Origin: Lichenicoccus sp965213775
GTDB lineage: Bacteria > Pseudomonadota > Alphaproteobacteria > Acetobacterales > Acetobacteraceae
Reading direction: 5' to 3'
Assembly: GCA_965213775.1 (NCBI GenBank)
Contig: CBDCAC010000004.1
Location: forward strand, 186,001-250,000
DNA length: 64,000 nt
The translations under genes were made by a program, and so were the position numbers. The notes under the pieces were generated by a model that was given only the letters and a program-made list of their open reading frames with translations, did no database searches and had not been told where the DNA came from. This document shows, in pieces, positions 9,361 through 18,761 of this stretch; the first letter of the stretch is position 1, and every line of letters begins with the position of its first letter.

Positions 9361-9788
9361 GACCCTCTCCGGGTTTAGCCGCTCAGCCTAGCGATTTCGA
9401 GGAGGTTAGGGGAAGGCGCGAGACGACCCGCGGCACGGCACGACAATGCCGCTCCCGGGTGAACCGGCCGCTTCGACCGGACACCGGCCCAAGCGCTCGC
9501 CTGCGAATGCTGCCGCATGACGAACCTCGATGGCCCGATCATGAGAGAGCCCCTCACGCTGCATCACGAAGCTATCGCCAGCCAACCGGCGCCGCCGAGC
9601 CCTCACGGCGGGCAGGGGCTACCGGCGCCGGTCCTGGCGACGCATGTCGGAGCATGCAGGGATCTTTCGCAAGTGGCACGCGCCTCCCGCCTTTTCCGAG
9701 GCGGCCAATCCTGGCGGAGTTCCGGCTACAGTTCCTGCCAGAGCTCCCGATTGCGCGTTCCGGCTCGACGCGAGGCGGCCGCCGCCGC
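9361..9788. other. Intergenic stretch after the porin gene
   Basis: About 430 bases. The porin stop is followed by a GC-rich palindrome (GGCGGCGGCCGCC near 9774-9788) that could slow transcription but has no T-run. No frame looks coding. The left end should hold the promoter of the SPFH gene, though no clear -35/-10 pair is visible. Confidence 0.4.
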
Positions 9789-11564
9789 CTACTGGAACGG
9801 CAGGTAGCGGAAGCTGAAGAACACCATGGTGTCGTCGGTCTTCGGGCTGCCGCCGACGCCGTCGAAGGCGTTCTTGCGGGTGTAGGACACCTCGGCACCG
9901 GTCTGCATGGTGCCGTAGTCGCCCTTCAGGAAGCGCCACCAGACGCCGATCGCGCCCTGCGTCACGCCCGAAGTGTTGGCGGTGCAGGGACGCGCCAGCG
10001 AGGCGCCGCTGGCCGGGATCGGCTGCTCGAAGTCGCAGCCGACATTGCTGTACAGCGGGCTGCCATAGCCGTAGCCCTTGCGGTTCTCGGTATAGGCCTT
10101 GCTGTGCGTGATCTGCTCGGTGCCGACATAGGCGTAGAGGTCGATCGGCTTGATCGGGTGGCCCACCAGCCCGACCATCGCGATCACCTCGGGCAGCGGC
10201 ACCGGCGCGCCGTGCTGCGAGAAGGTGGCGTCCGGCAGGCCGGCCGAGCCGTAGCGGCCGATGCCCTCGCCGGCGAGGATGTTGCCCTGCAGGTCGAGCT
10301 TGCCCTTGATCACCGGCAGCACCGCGCCGCCGCCGCCGCCGCCGGCGAGCACGGTGTTGTTGCGGCCCGAATTGCCGCCGGCCGCGGGCGTGATGCGATC
10401 GTGCAGGAAGCGCGCGACGCCGAACAGCTCGTAGTGGCCCCAGCCGGGATCGGCGGTGACCTTGGCGATGGTGTCGGGCGCGATGTCGTCGGAGTAGGTC
10501 GTATCCGAGTTCAGCGTCGCGGCGCCGGCATTGGTGGACAGCACGGTGCCGCTCAGCGAGCCGGTGCCGTTGCCGCCGGTGTAGTATGCCGCCTGCGGGC
10601 TCTCGAAGGAGAGGCCGACATCGACCAGGTCGTTGTCGAAGCCCTTGACGAAGCGCAGGCCCGGGTTGCGGGTCCAGACGAAGCCCGGCACGTACTGGGC
10701 GTCGATGGTGAGCGGGACGTCCTCCTGGCGCGGCGTGATGCCCACCTTGTTCATGGTCAGCAGCGACCAGGATTGGCCGCCGAGCACGTAGAAATCCAGG
10801 TCTTTGCGGGCGTAGGTGGCGTAGAGCTGACGCTCGCGCAGCACGTAGCTGTTGGATTCCACCGAGTTCGAGCTGGTTCCGGCGGCGTTGAAGTCGGCCT
10901 CGTAATAGCCCGTGAGCGTGGTGACGCTGTCGGGGTTGCCCTCGGCCAGCAGCGCGATCCGGCTTTGGCGCGCGGTCTCGCGGAACTCCGGGGTGTGGTA
11001 GTTCGGGCTGCTCGGGTACGGGATCGAGTTGTTGTAGTTGCTGCTGATGTCCGCGGTCTCGTTGCGGGTACGGAAGATGCTCTCCGCCGCGATGAAGCCG
11101 CCCAGGGTGACGCGTATGCCGCCGAGCTGGAACTGGCCCTGCTTCAGCTTCGGCCCGGCATAGAGCACAGGCGTCGGCACGCCGCCGACGTAGACGTAGG
11201 GGCCATATTTCGGGATCGTGCCGGAGCCGGCGATATTGACCTGGTAGCCCGGCGGAGCTGAGAGCGGCTGCGGCGCCAGCGGCTGGCCGAGGCCGTTGGT
11301 CTGGCGCTGCGAAATCGACATCGCCTGCCGGTTGGCGGCCGCCGCCTCGTCGCGTGCGGCGCGCACGTCGGCGTCGCGCCTGGCCAGGCTGTGCTTCATG
11401 CCGTTGAGCTGGTTCTGCAGGGCGCGGATCTGCTTTTCGATCGAGCTGATCTGTGAGCCGGGATCGTCCGCACGCGCCTCCCCGGCACCGAGCAGGCTGC
11501 TGCAGAGGATACCCGTCAGCGCGGTCGCGGCCAGCAGGCCGCCGGCGTAGTTGCGTTTGCTCAT
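9789..11564 (-). CDS. Outer-membrane porin, probably phosphate-starvation induced
   Basis: 591 residues. A signal peptide ends near GEARADD. A short coiled coil follows (ISSIEKQIRALQNQLNGMKH), as in trimeric porins, and then a long beta-strand-rich barrel that ends in aromatic FFSFRYLPFQ, the classic terminal Phe-type signature. It is the last gene of the minus-strand Pho block, and a Pho box lies about 90 bases upstream overlapping the phoR stop. It is therefore likely an anion/phosphate-selective channel under PhoB, by analogy with OprP/OprO. The family call is from layout and ends, not from alignment. Confidence 0.85.
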   Translation of the reverse strand: MSKRNYAGGLLAATALTGILCSSLLGAGEARADDPGSQISSIEKQIRALQNQLNGMKHSLARRDADVRAARDEAAAANRQAMSISQRQTNGLGQPLAPQPLSAPPGYQVNIAGSGTIPKYGPYVYVGGVPTPVLYAGPKLKQGQFQLGGIRVTLGGFIAAESIFRTRNETADISSNYNNSIPYPSSPNYHTPEFRETARQSRIALLAEGNPDSVTTLTGYYEADFNAAGTSSNSVESNSYVLRERQLYATYARKDLDFYVLGGQSWSLLTMNKVGITPRQEDVPLTIDAQYVPGFVWTRNPGLRFVKGFDNDLVDVGLSFESPQAAYYTGGNGTGSLSGTVLSTNAGAATLNSDTTYSDDIAPDTIAKVTADPGWGHYELFGVARFLHDRITPAAGGNSGRNNTVLAGGGGGGAVLPVIKGKLDLQGNILAGEGIGRYGSAGLPDATFSQHGAPVPLPEVIAMVGLVGHPIKPIDLYAYVGTEQITHSKAYTENRKGYGYGSPLYSNVGCDFEQPIPASGASLARPCTANTSGVTQGAIGVWWRFLKGDYGTMQTGAEVSYTRKNAFDGVGGSPKTDDTMVFFSFRYLPFQ

Positions 11565-11654
11565 GATCCGGTTCCGTGCCCGACAGGGCCCCCCCCTGCC
11601 GTCCGGGCGCGCTCTCGATAAGCCATTGTTGCCGCGAGGTAACGCGATGGTTTC

Positions 11655-11683
11655 ACGACAGTCTTATGACGTTTCGGTGACAG
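11655..11683 (-). promoter_or_regulatory. Pho box before the porin gene
   Basis: Three 7-base units read on the minus strand, CTGTCAC, ACGTCAT and CTGTCGT, separated by 4 bases each (CGAA, AAGA). This gives the exact 11-base period of PhoB binding sites. It ends about 90 bases before the porin ATG and contains the phoR TAA stop. Confidence 0.75.
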
Positions 11684-12812
11684 GTTTCGCTGCCGCGACG
11701 CAGGGCAGCCAGACGCTGAAGCTGCTGCCGCTGCCCTCCGTGCTCTCGACCTGCAGCCGCCCGGCATGACGCCCGACGATGTGCTTGACGATGGCCAGCC
11801 CGAGCCCGCTGCCGCCTTTCCCGGCCCCCTCCTCGGCGCGGTAGAAGCGCTCGGTCAGGCGCGGCAGGTGGTGGGCGGCGATGCCGCTGCCGTCGTCGGC
11901 GACCGACAGCACCAGCCCGGGCGCCGCCGGCCAGGTACCCGGCTCTGCCCGGCGCGTCGACAGCACGATCCGTCCGGCGGCGTATTTCAACGCGTTGTCG
12001 AGCAGGTTCTGCACGATCTGGGCGATCTGGTCGGCGTCCGCCTGCACCGGCGGCAGGTCCTGGGCCAGTTCGAGCACCAGCGACAGGCCGCGGGCGTGCA
12101 CCAGCGGCTCGAACTCGCCGGCGACATGCGCCGCCACCGCCGCCAGCGCCACCCCGCCGCGCGGCCGTTCGTGCTCGATCATCTGGATGCGCGACAGGCT
12201 CAGCAGGTTGTCGATCAGGCGGCGCATCCGCGCGGCCTGCCCCTGCATGATGCCGAGGAAGCGACGCTGCGCCGGCGGATCGTCGGCGGCAGGACCCAGC
12301 AGGGTGTCGATGAAGCCGATCAGGCTGGCCAGCGGCGTGCGCAGCTCGTGGCTGGCGTTGGCGATGAAGTCCTCGCGCATCCGGTCCAGCGCCTCCTGCT
12401 GCGTATGGTCGGACAGCGAGGCGATCAGCAGGCCCGGGAACGCCGCCGGCAGCGCCTTGAGCGAGACCCGCAGCACCCGGCGCACCGGCACGTCCATCTT
12501 GACGACGGCGGTGACGATGGCCTCGCCATGCAGCCGCCGCCGCGCGTCGCCGAGCGTCGGATGGCGCAGCAGCGCCGCCAGCACGTCGCCGAACGGTTCG
12601 CGCGCGGCGTGGTTGGCGTGCCGCATCGCGCCCTGCCGGTCGAGCAGCAGCATCGGCTCGGGCAGCAGCTCCAGCACCTCGCGCAGGCGCGACAGCGGGT
12701 CGGAGGCGGGCATCTCCGCTGCCGGCACCGCCACCGGCCGCCGCGGCCAGATCGCGTAGGTGACCGAGCCGCCGGCGGCGGCGGCGAGCGCGAGCGGCAG
12801 ATCGAGGTTCAA
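11664..12812 (-). CDS. phoR: Phosphate regulon sensor histidine kinase PhoR
   Basis: About 382 residues. A short hydrophobic N-terminal segment precedes a PAS-like region (LLPEPMLLLDRQGAM). HisKA carries the phosphorylated His155 (ASHELRTPL), and the HATPase has the N box (NLLDNALKYA), DDGSGI and GSGLGLAIVKHI. It lies just after phoB. No ATG exists in the intergenic bases. TTG at 12812 has a GGGCGGGG ribosome site; a CTG overlapping the phoB stop is the alternative. PhoR phosphorylates PhoB under phosphate limitation, held off by PstSCAB-PhoU. Confidence 0.9.
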   Translation of the reverse strand: MNLDLPLALAAAAGGSVTYAIWPRRPVAVPAAEMPASDPLSRLREVLELLPEPMLLLDRQGAMRHANHAAREPFGDVLAALLRHPTLGDARRRLHGEAIVTAVVKMDVPVRRVLRVSLKALPAAFPGLLIASLSDHTQQEALDRMREDFIANASHELRTPLASLIGFIDTLLGPAADDPPAQRRFLGIMQGQAARMRRLIDNLLSLSRIQMIEHERPRGGVALAAVAAHVAGEFEPLVHARGLSLVLELAQDLPPVQADADQIAQIVQNLLDNALKYAAGRIVLSTRRAEPGTWPAAPGLVLSVADDGSGIAAHHLPRLTERFYRAEEGAGKGGSGLGLAIVKHIVGRHAGRLQVESTEGSGSSFSVWLPCVAAAKPVTETS

Positions 12813-12835
12813 GCGGCCCCGCCCGGTGCCCGCGA

Positions 12836-13582
12836 TCAGGACGCCTCGACGTCGAGCGCATACCCGGCCGAGCGCACGGTGCGGACCAGGTCCGCCTCGC
12901 CCGGCCCGTTCAGCGCCTTGCGCAGCCGGCGGATATGCACGTCGACGGTGCGCGCCTCGACGTGGATGTCGGCACCCCAGACGGCGTTGAGCAGGTCCTC
13001 GCGCGAGAACACGCGGCGCGGATGGCGCAGCAGGAACTCGAGCAGCCGGTATTCGGTCGGACCCACATGCACCGGCCGGCCGTTGCGCTGCACCCGGTGC
13101 TCGCCCGGATCGAGCGAGATGTCGTGGAAGCGCAGCGAGCGTTCCGTCGGCGCCGGCTGCGCCCGCCTGAGCAGCGCGCGCATGCGCGCCGACAGCGCCT
13201 CGACCGAAAACGGCTTGGTGATGTAGTCGTCCGCACCGGTGTTGAGGCCGCGTATCGAGTCCTGCTCCTCCATGCGCGCGGTCAGCATGATCACCGGCAT
13301 GTCGCGCGTCTGCGGACGGCGGCGTATCTGCCGGCACACCTCCAGGCCGGACAGGCTGGGCAGCATCCAGTCCAGCAGCACGATGTCGGGTGCGGCCTCG
13401 GTGATGCGCAGCAGCGCCTCCTGGCCGTCCGCCGCCTCGTCGACCTGGTAGCCCAGCTTCTCCAGGTTGTAGCGCAGCATCACCGCGAGCGCCGGATCGT
13501 CCTCGACCACGAGCACGCGCGGCTTCTGCGTCTCGTCGCGTATCGCGGGTCCTCTTCTGGTCATGTCGTATCCGAGCTGCAT
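12836..13582 (-). CDS. phoB: Phosphate regulon response regulator PhoB
   Basis: 248 residues from the ATG at 13582, chosen for the GGGGAGCGAG ribosome site. The frame continues upstream to 13633 but would overlap phoU. The receiver domain shows acidic Asp28-Asp29, the phospho-acceptor Asp71 (LLDWMLP), Thr101 and Lys123. The OmpR-type winged helix follows (GPTEYRLLEFLL, then RTVDVHIRRLRKAL). It activates the promoters with Pho boxes seen at 18293 and 11655. Confidence 0.93.
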   Translation of the reverse strand: MQLGYDMTRRGPAIRDETQKPRVLVVEDDPALAVMLRYNLEKLGYQVDEAADGQEALLRITEAAPDIVLLDWMLPSLSGLEVCRQIRRRPQTRDMPVIMLTARMEEQDSIRGLNTGADDYITKPFSVEALSARMRALLRRAQPAPTERSLRFHDISLDPGEHRVQRNGRPVHVGPTEYRLLEFLLRHPRRVFSREDLLNAVWGADIHVEARTVDVHIRRLRKALNGPGEADLVRTVRSAGYALDVEAS

Positions 13583-13598
13583 GGTCTCGCTCCCCTGT

Positions 13599-14342
13599 TC
13601 AGGTCGGGTCGGCACCGTGATCGGCGGCCGCATCGCCGTCGCGCTCGGCCGTGTATGCGCCGCGCGGCCTGGCCGCGGGCAGCATCTCGCCGGTGACCGC
13701 GTAGTGCACGTGCTCGGCGATGTTGGTGCTGTGGTCGCCGATCCGCTCCAGGTTCTTGGCGATGAACAGCAGGTGCGTGCAGGAGGTGATGTTGCGCGGA
13801 TCCTCCATCATGTAGGTGATCAGCTCGCGGAACATCGCGGTGTAGAGCTCGTCCACCGCCTTGTCGGACTGCCAGACCTCGATCGCCTTGTCCTTGTCGT
13901 TCTGGCTCAGCGCGTCGATCGCCATGCGAAGGCTCTCCTGCACCAGCCTGCCCATGCTGCGCAGCCCGCCCAGGCTGGGCTCCATGCCGATGCGGCCGAT
14001 GCGCAGCGAGCGCTTGGCGACGTTGGCGGCGTAGTCGCCGATCCGCTCCAGGTCGGAGGTCACCTTCAGCGCCGAGACGATCTCGCGCAGGTCCTGGGCC
14101 ATCGGCGCGCGCAGCGCCAGCATGCGGATCGCCCGCCCCTCGATCTCGCGCTCCAGCGCATCGACCTCGGGGTCCTGCTCCATCGCATACTGCGCCGCCT
14201 CGCCGTCGCGGTTCAGCACCGCGCTGATGGCACTCGCGGTCTGGCTCTCCACCAGCCCGCCCATGCGCGCGATCATGCCGCGTATCTGGTCGAGCTCCTG
14301 CTCGTAGCTGCGCACGATGTGGCGCGGATCGCTGCTGCTCAT
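13599..14342 (-). CDS. phoU: Phosphate transport system regulator PhoU
   Basis: 247 residues in two similar three-helix halves. The metal-cluster motifs appear as DLERIGDYAANVAKR and NLERIGDHSTNIAEHV, the diagnostic PhoU pair. It mediates the block of PhoR by the Pst transporter when phosphate is plentiful. The start MSSSDPRHI at 14342 is used because upstream codons in the frame are shadow of pstB. It sits between pstB and phoB with short gaps. Confidence 0.95.
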   Translation of the reverse strand: MSSSDPRHIVRSYEQELDQIRGMIARMGGLVESQTASAISAVLNRDGEAAQYAMEQDPEVDALEREIEGRAIRMLALRAPMAQDLREIVSALKVTSDLERIGDYAANVAKRSLRIGRIGMEPSLGGLRSMGRLVQESLRMAIDALSQNDKDKAIEVWQSDKAVDELYTAMFRELITYMMEDPRNITSCTHLLFIAKNLERIGDHSTNIAEHVHYAVTGEMLPAARPRGAYTAERDGDAAADHGADPT

Positions 14343-14388
14343 CGTGTCGTGCCCATGACGGGACCCCCTACCTGATGCGCCGGCCGGC

Positions 14389-15249
14389 TCAGCCGAAGCG
14401 GCCGGTGATGTAGTCCTGCGTCCGCTTCTCGCGCGGTGCGGTGAACAGCCGGTCGGCGTCCGCCACCTCGACCAGCTCGCCCATGTAGAAGAACGCCACT
14501 TGGTCCGCACAGCGCGCCGCCTGCTGCAGGTTGTGGGTGACGATGGCGATGGTGAAATCCCGCTTCAGCTCGTCCAGCAGCTCCTCGATGCGGGCGGTGC
14601 TGATCGGATCCAGCGCCGAGGTCGGCTCGTCCAGCAGGATCACCTCCGGACGGGTGGCGATGGTGCGCGCGATGCACAGGCGCTGCTGCTGGCCGCCGGA
14701 CAGGGCGGCGGCCGGAGCGCGCAGCCGGTCCTTGACCTCGGCCCACAGCGCCACCCGACGCAGCGCGTCCTCGATCCGCTGATCCATCTCGGTGCGCGAC
14801 AGCTTCTCGTGCAGCCGGATGCCGAAGGCGATGTTGTCGTGCACCGACATCGGGAACGGCGTCGGCTTCTGGAACACCATGCCGACGCGCGAGCGCAGCC
14901 GGTTGACGTCCATGCCGTGGCCGAGGATGTCCACCCCGTCGAGCAGCACCGTGCCGGTGGCGCGCTGGCCGGGATACAGGTCGTACATCCGGTTCAGCAC
15001 CCGCAGCAGGGTGGACTTGCCGCATCCCGAGGGGCCGATCATGCCGGTGACGCGACGCTCGGGCAGGTCGAGCGTGATCCGCTTCAGCGCGTGGTTGACG
15101 CCATAGTAGAAGTCGAGCTCGCGTATCGCGATCATCGCCCGGCCCGGCGCCTGCTGCGCGCCACCCGCACGCGGGCGCGTGAACGAGGCGCCGTAGCCGG
15201 CACCCGCTTCGGGGGCCGCCTCGTCGCGGTGGGCTGCCTGGTCGTTCAT
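14389..15249 (-). CDS. pstB: Phosphate ABC transporter ATP-binding protein PstB
   Basis: 286 residues. Walker A GPSGCGKST, Q-loop MVFQKPTPFPMSV (the PstB wording), signature LSGGQQQRL, Walker B ILLDEPTSALD and switch histidine IVTHNL are all present. An N-terminal extension of about 35 residues, rich in Ala and charged residues, is longer than in E. coli PstB. The ATG at 15249 overlaps the end of pstA by 4 bases. Confidence 0.96.
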   Translation of the reverse strand: MNDQAAHRDEAAPEAGAGYGASFTRPRAGGAQQAPGRAMIAIRELDFYYGVNHALKRITLDLPERRVTGMIGPSGCGKSTLLRVLNRMYDLYPGQRATGTVLLDGVDILGHGMDVNRLRSRVGMVFQKPTPFPMSVHDNIAFGIRLHEKLSRTEMDQRIEDALRRVALWAEVKDRLRAPAAALSGGQQQRLCIARTIATRPEVILLDEPTSALDPISTARIEELLDELKRDFTIAIVTHNLQQAARCADQVAFFYMGELVEVADADRLFTAPREKRTQDYITGRFG

Positions 15250-16127
15250 GTCCTGTCCGATCCGCCGAGGCCGACGCGCGCGACGATGTTGATGAGGAGG
15301 ACGCCGGCGGTGATCAGCAGTGCGGCGGTCCAGGCGAGCTGCACCCAGTCGTCGTAGGCCGAGCCGGCGTACTGGTAGATGGTGACCGGCAGGCTCGCCA
15401 TCGGGGCGCGCAGGTCCACCGACCAGTCGAGGTTGCCCAGCGAGGTGAACAGCAGCGGCGCGGTCTCGCCGGAGATCCGCGCGATCGCCAGCAGGATACC
15501 GGTGGCGATGCCGCGCCGCGCCGCGCGCACGCCGATCTGCAGCACCACCCTCCAGCGCGCGGCCCCCAGCGCCGCCGCGGCCTCGCGCATCGACACCGGC
15601 ACCAGGCGCAGCATGTCCTCGGTGGTGCGCACCACGATCGGGATCACCAGGATCGCCAGCGACGCGGCGCCGGCGAGCCCGGAGAAGTGCCCGCTGGGTG
15701 CGACCAGGATCAGGTAGACGAACAGCCCGACCAGGATCGAGGGTGCCGACAGCAGCATGTCGGAGACGAAGCGCACCGCCGAGGCGAGCCACGAGCCGGT
15801 GCCGAACTCGGCCAGGAAGATGCCAGCCAGCAGCCCCACCGGGGCGCCGATCAGGGTGGCGAGGCCGGTCTGGATCACGCTGCCGACGATCGGGTTGAGC
15901 AGTCCGCCGCCGCCGCCCGGCGGCGAGGTGACCCGCGAGAGGGTCGAGAGGTGCAGCCCGCCCAGGCCGCGCATCACCAGGGTCGCGAGGATCGACACCA
16001 GGGCCGCGAGCACGATCAGCGTGGCCAGCGCGCTGAGCACGGTGACCGTCTGGTTGCCGAGCCGCCGGCGGCGCGCGAGCCCGGAGGTTCCGGTGGGCGC
16101 CCGGCCGCTGATGGCCGTGGCGCTCAC
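15246..16127 (-). CDS. pstA: Phosphate ABC transporter permease PstA
   Basis: About 293 residues with six membrane helices and the binding-protein-dependent permease loop (EAAAALGAARWRVVLQIGV). The GTG at 16127 is chosen because its GTGA overlaps the pstC stop, a normal coupling in this operon. The signature ISGETAPLLFTSLGN is typical of PstA. Confidence 0.95.
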   Translation of the reverse strand: MSATAISGRAPTGTSGLARRRRLGNQTVTVLSALATLIVLAALVSILATLVMRGLGGLHLSTLSRVTSPPGGGGGLLNPIVGSVIQTGLATLIGAPVGLLAGIFLAEFGTGSWLASAVRFVSDMLLSAPSILVGLFVYLILVAPSGHFSGLAGAASLAILVIPIVVRTTEDMLRLVPVSMREAAAALGAARWRVVLQIGVRAARRGIATGILLAIARISGETAPLLFTSLGNLDWSVDLRAPMASLPVTIYQYAGSAYDDWVQLAWTAALLITAGVLLINIVARVGLGGSDRT

Positions 16128-17089
16128 TGCGCGCGCCGATACAGCAGTGCGCGCGAGCAGGCCAGGGTGATGAACGAGATCACCATCAGGATCAGTCCGA
16201 GCGCCAGCAGCGAGGACAGCTTCAGGCTGCCGGCGGGGCTCTCGGGGAACTCGAGCGCGATCAGCGAGGCGATGGTGTTGCCGGGCGAGAACAGGCTGGC
16301 CGAGATCCGGTTGGTGTTGCCGATCACGAAGGTGATGGCCATGGTCTCGCCTAGCGCGCGGCCCAGCCCGAGCATGATGCCGCCGATCACCGCGGTGCGC
16401 GACCACGGCAGCACCACGCGGCTCATCACCTCCCATCGGGTGGAGCCGAGCCCGTAGGCGCTCTCCTTGAGCACTGCCGGCATCGAGGCGAACACGTCGC
16501 GCATCACGGCGGCGATGAACGGGGTGATCATCACCGCCAGCACCAGGCCGCCGGTGAGCAGGCCGGTGCCGAACGGGGCGCCGGAGAACAGCACGCCGAT
16601 CAGCGGCAGCCGGCCCAGGCTCGCGATCAGCGCCGGCTGGACGTGCTGGGCCATGATCGGCACGATGACGAAGAAGCCCCACATGCCGAAGATGATCGAG
16701 GGCACCGCGGCGAGCAGCTCGACCGCGGTGCCGAGCGGCTGCGCGATCCAGCCCGGCGCCATCTCGGTCAGGCAGAACGCCACCCCGAACGCCAGCGGGA
16801 CCGCGATCAGCAGGCCGATGAACGAGGTCATCACCGTGCCGTAGACCGGCGCCAGCGCCCCGTAATGGTCCAGCACCGGGTTCCACACCGACCGGATCAG
16901 GAAGCCCGGGCCGAATACCGAGAAGGCGTGCGCCCCGCCGCGCAGCATCACCGCGATCAGGCCGACGATCAGCAGCAGCACCGCGATGCCGCAGCTCCAG
17001 GCGACCACCGCGAACAGTCCGTCGCCGAAGTGCCGCGGCGCGTCTGCGTCCCGTCTCGCGGCGATGGAGGTCTCGGCCGTCGAACTCAT
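16124..17089 (-). CDS. pstC: Phosphate ABC transporter permease PstC
   Basis: 321 residues, six membrane helices. Family phrases include ELLAAVPSIIFGMWGF, ESAYGLGSTRWEVMSRVVLP and LGRALGETMAITFVIGN. The start MSSTAETS at 17089 lies 25 bases after pstS. It forms the inner-membrane channel with PstA. Confidence 0.95.
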   Translation of the reverse strand: MSSTAETSIAARRDADAPRHFGDGLFAVVAWSCGIAVLLLIVGLIAVMLRGGAHAFSVFGPGFLIRSVWNPVLDHYGALAPVYGTVMTSFIGLLIAVPLAFGVAFCLTEMAPGWIAQPLGTAVELLAAVPSIIFGMWGFFVIVPIMAQHVQPALIASLGRLPLIGVLFSGAPFGTGLLTGGLVLAVMITPFIAAVMRDVFASMPAVLKESAYGLGSTRWEVMSRVVLPWSRTAVIGGIMLGLGRALGETMAITFVIGNTNRISASLFSPGNTIASLIALEFPESPAGSLKLSSLLALGLILMVISFITLACSRALLYRRAQ

Positions 17090-17114
17090 GCACCATCGCC
17101 CCGCCGGCTGGCTG

Positions 17115-18137
17115 TCATCGCACGGCCTGGCTCCAGGCCATGCGCACCTTCGCCTGCACCGCGGCCGGCAGGGTAACATAGTTCAGGCTGGTGGCGATCT
17201 GCGCGCCGTTGCCGAAGGCCCAGTCGAAGAACTTGGTGACGGCGGCGCCGCGCGCCGGATCCTTCGGGTTGGTGGGCAGCAGCACGAAGGTCGCCGAGAC
17301 GATCGGCCAGGCGCCGGCGCCGGGGCTGTCGAGCATGTCGACGGCGAAGTTGCTCGCCCCTGCCCAGTCGGCGGCGGCGGCGGCCTTGGAGAAGCTCTCC
17401 AGGTTCGGCGCCACCGAGCCGCCGGCGCGGTCGCGCAACAGCGTGGTGGTGAGGTGGTTGCGGTCGGCGAAGGCATACTCGACGTAGCCGAGCCCGCCGC
17501 GGGTGTTGCGGACCACCGCGGCCACGCCGTCATTGCCGCGCGCGCCGGCGCCGGCCGGCCACTGGATCGAGGTGCTCGCCCCGACCTTGGACTTCCAGTC
17601 CGCACTGGCCTTGGCGAGGTAGGAGGTGAAGACGAACGTGGTGCCGGAGCCGTCGGCGCGATACACCGGCGCCACCGCCAGCTCCGGCAGGCTCAGGCCG
17701 GGGTTCAGGGCGGCGATCTGGCGATCGTTCCACATGGTGATGTCGCCGCTGTACAGGCTCGCGAGCACCGCGCCGGTGAGGTGCAGCTGGTTCGGCGCGA
17801 TCCCGGGCAGGTTGACGATCGGCACCACGCCGCCGATCACGGTGGGGAACTGCAGCAGCTTGTTGGCGGTCAGCTTGGCCGCCGCCACCGGCGCGTCGGA
17901 GGCGCCGAAATCGACGGTGCGGGCGATCACCTGGTTCTGTCCGGCGCCGGAGCCCAGAGCCTGGTAGTTCAGCGCGATGCCGAGCGGCTGGCGCGCGGCC
18001 GCGGCCCAGGCGCCGTAGATCGGTGCGGCGAAGGTCGAGCCGGCGCCGGTGATGTCGACCGCCCGGGCGGCGCCCGCACCCAGCGCGGGTGCAACCAGCG
18101 ACAGCGTGGCGATCAGGAACGTCGAGGAGACGCGCAT
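17115..18137 (-). CDS. pstS: Phosphate-binding periplasmic protein PstS
   Basis: 340 residues with a cleavable signal peptide (probably after GAARA). The mature start is DITGAGSTFAAPIYGAW, the classic PstS phosphate-loop region. Later RADGSGTTFVFTSYL and the acidic phosphate-contact region VDFGASDAPV are seen. It is the first gene of the pst-pho operon, with a Pho box about 155 bases upstream of its ATG. Confidence 0.96.
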   Translation of the reverse strand: MRVSSTFLIATLSLVAPALGAGAARAVDITGAGSTFAAPIYGAWAAAARQPLGIALNYQALGSGAGQNQVIARTVDFGASDAPVAAAKLTANKLLQFPTVIGGVVPIVNLPGIAPNQLHLTGAVLASLYSGDITMWNDRQIAALNPGLSLPELAVAPVYRADGSGTTFVFTSYLAKASADWKSKVGASTSIQWPAGAGARGNDGVAAVVRNTRGGLGYVEYAFADRNHLTTTLLRDRAGGSVAPNLESFSKAAAAADWAGASNFAVDMLDSPGAGAWPIVSATFVLLPTNPKDPARGAAVTKFFDWAFGNGAQIATSLNYVTLPAAVQAKVRMAWSQAVR

Positions 18138-18292
18138 AGCAGGAGGATCCTTCCGACATGACGTGCAGCCGACTGCGGTCGTCCCGGACCTGGCGGCCCG
18201 GGCTGCTCGCGCTCGGGCGGCACGGGGCGGGGTGCACGCCGACCGCGTCGAACCGGTCGCGCCGGCTTCTACGCGCCGGCGATGGCGCGCGT

Positions 18293-18321
18293 GCTACAGT
18301 TTCATGACGGTCTGATGACAA
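18293..18321 (-). promoter_or_regulatory. Pho box before pstS
   Basis: Three units on the minus strand, TTGTCAT, CCGTCAT and CTGTAGC, with 4-base spacers CAGA and GAAA, give the 11-base period expected for PhoB dimers. The third unit is weaker. Two independent sites with the same spacing in one window make chance unlikely. Confidence 0.75.
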
Positions 18322-18515
18322 CGGCCGCGGCCGCGCGCCGCGGGTCCCGATCCCGCCGCGACCCCACTGCCGTCTCGCGCGATGCGCCGGCCTCACCCAT
18401 ACGGGTGATAGAAGGCAATTTCGTTCTGCTCTATATTCGTTAACGTCTCAATAACACGAAAATACTAATATGCAGATACGGGGACGGAGATACGGGGAAG
18501 TACGGGGGATGAAGG

Positions 18516-18761
18516 GTGGCATCTGACACTTTCCTCGGTGTGGATCGTCCGAGCGACACCCTGTCCGACCGGTCGCACTCGCTTCGCGCGATGCTGTCGC
18601 GCGAGCTGCGCTTCGCCATGGCCGACTACCGGACGCTGGCGCTGCATGCCGGGCCGTCGGACCGCAATACGCTGGATGCGAAGCAGCTGGTGACGCGCCT
18701 GTCGGCGCTGCTCCAGGCCGAGATCGAGCGGCTGCGCAGCGAGGGCCGGGCGCCGGGCTGA
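18516..18761 (+). CDS. Small hypothetical protein
   Basis: 81 residues starting at GTG 18516. Predicted helices carry charged residues (RAMLSRELRFAMADYRTLAL and LVTRLSALLQAEIERLR), so it may form a helical pair or coiled coil. There is no signal peptide or membrane segment. It stands alone between the divergent pst operon and nagA. Codon use matches neighbours, supporting a real gene; function unknown. Confidence 0.6.
   Translation: MASDTFLGVDRPSDTLSDRSHSLRAMLSRELRFAMADYRTLALHAGPSDRNTLDAKQLVTRLSALLQAEIERLRSEGRAPG

Noticed and set aside
9459..11261. 600-codon plus-strand frame opposite the porin
   Set aside because: His/Arg/Ala-rich shadow; the porin on the other strand has a signal peptide and terminal Phe.
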